From the NCBI GenBank assembly GCA_003516285.1, contig DPCK01000097.1, positions 1 to 5,392 of the forward strand: 5,392 nt of DNA, given 5' to 3'. The number at the start of each line of letters is the position of its first letter. The first letter of the stretch is position 1. Shown piece by piece: positions 4,571-5,392 of this stretch. Made by a program: the position numbers and the translations under genes. The DNA comes from Lutibacter sp. (GTDB lineage: Bacteria; Bacteroidota; Bacteroidia; Flavobacteriales; Flavobacteriaceae). The notes under the pieces were generated by a model. That model searched no databases, was not told the origin of the DNA, and worked only from the letters and a program-made list of their open reading frames with translations.

Positions 4571-5392
4571 CTAATTTCTTTTCAGTTTTTTCTTAATTTC
4601 AACTTCGTGGTAAGCTTCTATTAAATCACCAACTTCAATATCATTAAAGTTTTTAATTTGAAGTCCGCAATCATATCCTTTTAAAACTTCTTTTGCGTCA
4701 TCTTTAAATCGTTTCAACGAACTTAAATCACCTGAATGAATTACGACACCATCTCTGATAACTCTAATTTTGGAGTTTCTTTGAATTTTACCGCTCAACA
4801 CCATACAACCTGCAATCGTTCCAATTTTAGAAATTTTGAAGACTTCCCTAATCTCTGTATTACCTAGGATTTCTTCTTTCATTTCAGGGGACAACATACC
4901 TTCCATCGCATCACTTAAATCGTTGATGGCGTCATAGATAATAGAATATGTTCTGATGTCAATTTCTTCATTGTCAGCCAATGTTCTTGCATTTCCTGAG
5001 GGTCTTACGTTAAACCCAATAATGATGGCGTCAGATGCAGAAGCCAACAATACGTCTGATTCTGTAATGGCACCAACGCCTCTATGGATAATATTTACCT
5101 GAATTTCGCCGGTTGAAAGCTTTTGGAAGGAATCGGCCAAAGCTTCAACAGAACCATCAACATCACCTTTTAAAATAATGTTTAATTCTTTAAAGTCGCC
5201 TAAGGCAATTCTTCGTCCAATTTCATCCAATGTGATATGACGTTGTGTTCTTACAGATTGTTCGCGTTGTAATTGAGAACGTTTAGAGGCAATTTGTTTT
5301 GCTTCTTTTTCATCTTCAAAAATGTAAAATTTATCACCTGCTTGGGGCGCACCATCCAAACCAAGTATTGAAACCGGTGTTGAAGGTCCTGC
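4571..5392 (-). CDS. infB: Translation initiation factor IF-2, C-terminal part (5' partial)
   Basis: The minus-strand frame is open from the window edge to the TAG at 4571-4573 and gives 273 residues. IF-2 is the GTPase that places initiator fMet-tRNA on the ribosome. The GTPase domain lies outside the window. What is present is the end of the beta-barrel domain (AGPSTPVSILGLDGAPQAGD), the charged linker with EDEKEAKQIA, then the C1 domain (FKELNIILKGDVDGSVEAL, HRGVGAITESDVLLASASDA, IIGFNVRP), and the C2 fMet-tRNA-binding domain (MEGMLSPEMKEEILG, GTIAGCMVLSGKI, LKRFKDDAKEVLKGYDCG, EVGDLIEAYHEVEIKKKLK). The sequence is intact and typical of Flavobacteriaceae, so the gene looks functional. The methionine at 5359 is internal. 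The gene converges on the insertion-sequence remnant, whose end lies 20 bases beyond the stop. Confidence 0.97.
   Translation of the reverse strand, partial: AGPSTPVSILGLDGAPQAGDKFYIFEDEKEAKQIASKRSQLQREQSVRTQRHITLDEIGRRIALGDFKELNIILKGDVDGSVEALADSFQKLSTGEIQVNIIHRGVGAITESDVLLASASDAIIIGFNVRPSGNARTLADNEEIDIRTYSIIYDAINDLSDAMEGMLSPEMKEEILGNTEIREVFKISKIGTIAGCMVLSGKIQRNSKIRVIRDGVVIHSGDLSSLKRFKDDAKEVLKGYDCGLQIKNFNDIEVGDLIEAYHEVEIKKKLKRN

Overview
The window looks like chromosomal DNA from the Bacteroidota, most likely a member of the Flavobacteriaceae. The DNA is strongly AT-rich, start codons lack Shine-Dalgarno sequences, promoter-like TAnnTTTG boxes occur, and the IF-2 fragment at the right end reads like flavobacterial IF-2. 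This assignment is by eye only.

Left part (1-1608, plus strand): the DNA-binding end of a LytTR response regulator is followed by a 103-base gap and then two translationally coupled integral membrane genes (374-946 and 943-1608; the second is DUF2306-like). The gap holds a perfect 12-base direct repeat at 21-base spacing just upstream of a promoter-like sequence. This is the classical geometry of a LytTR operator, so the regulator probably controls the membrane-protein pair.

Middle part (1543-3648): three related repeats of about 115-137 bases (A, B, C) delimit cassette-like units. Cassette 2 carries a Fic-domain AMP-transferase with the N-terminal inhibitory motif. Cassette 3 carries a 158-residue DUF6155-like protein. 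The repeats share a core, but their outer ends differ so that the start of each cassette is complementary to its own end: GTTGTGCCC pairs with GGGCACAAC for cassette 2, and GTTGCAAAAT pairs with ATTTTGCAAC for cassette 3. This is the boundary logic of integron cassettes and attC sites, although the sequences are not canonical attC and no integrase is visible. Two of the upstream genes read into the repeats, so their C-terminal residues are repeat-encoded. The fic cassette has its own promoter-like sequence, overlapped by a tandem palindromic operator candidate.

Right part (3648-5392): the third repeat is cut short by a 5'-truncated, frameshifted IS256/Mutator-family insertion sequence with a surviving right terminal inverted repeat. 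Twenty bases further on, in the opposite direction, is the 3' part of infB. A hairpin inside the insertion sequence may now act as the terminator for infB.
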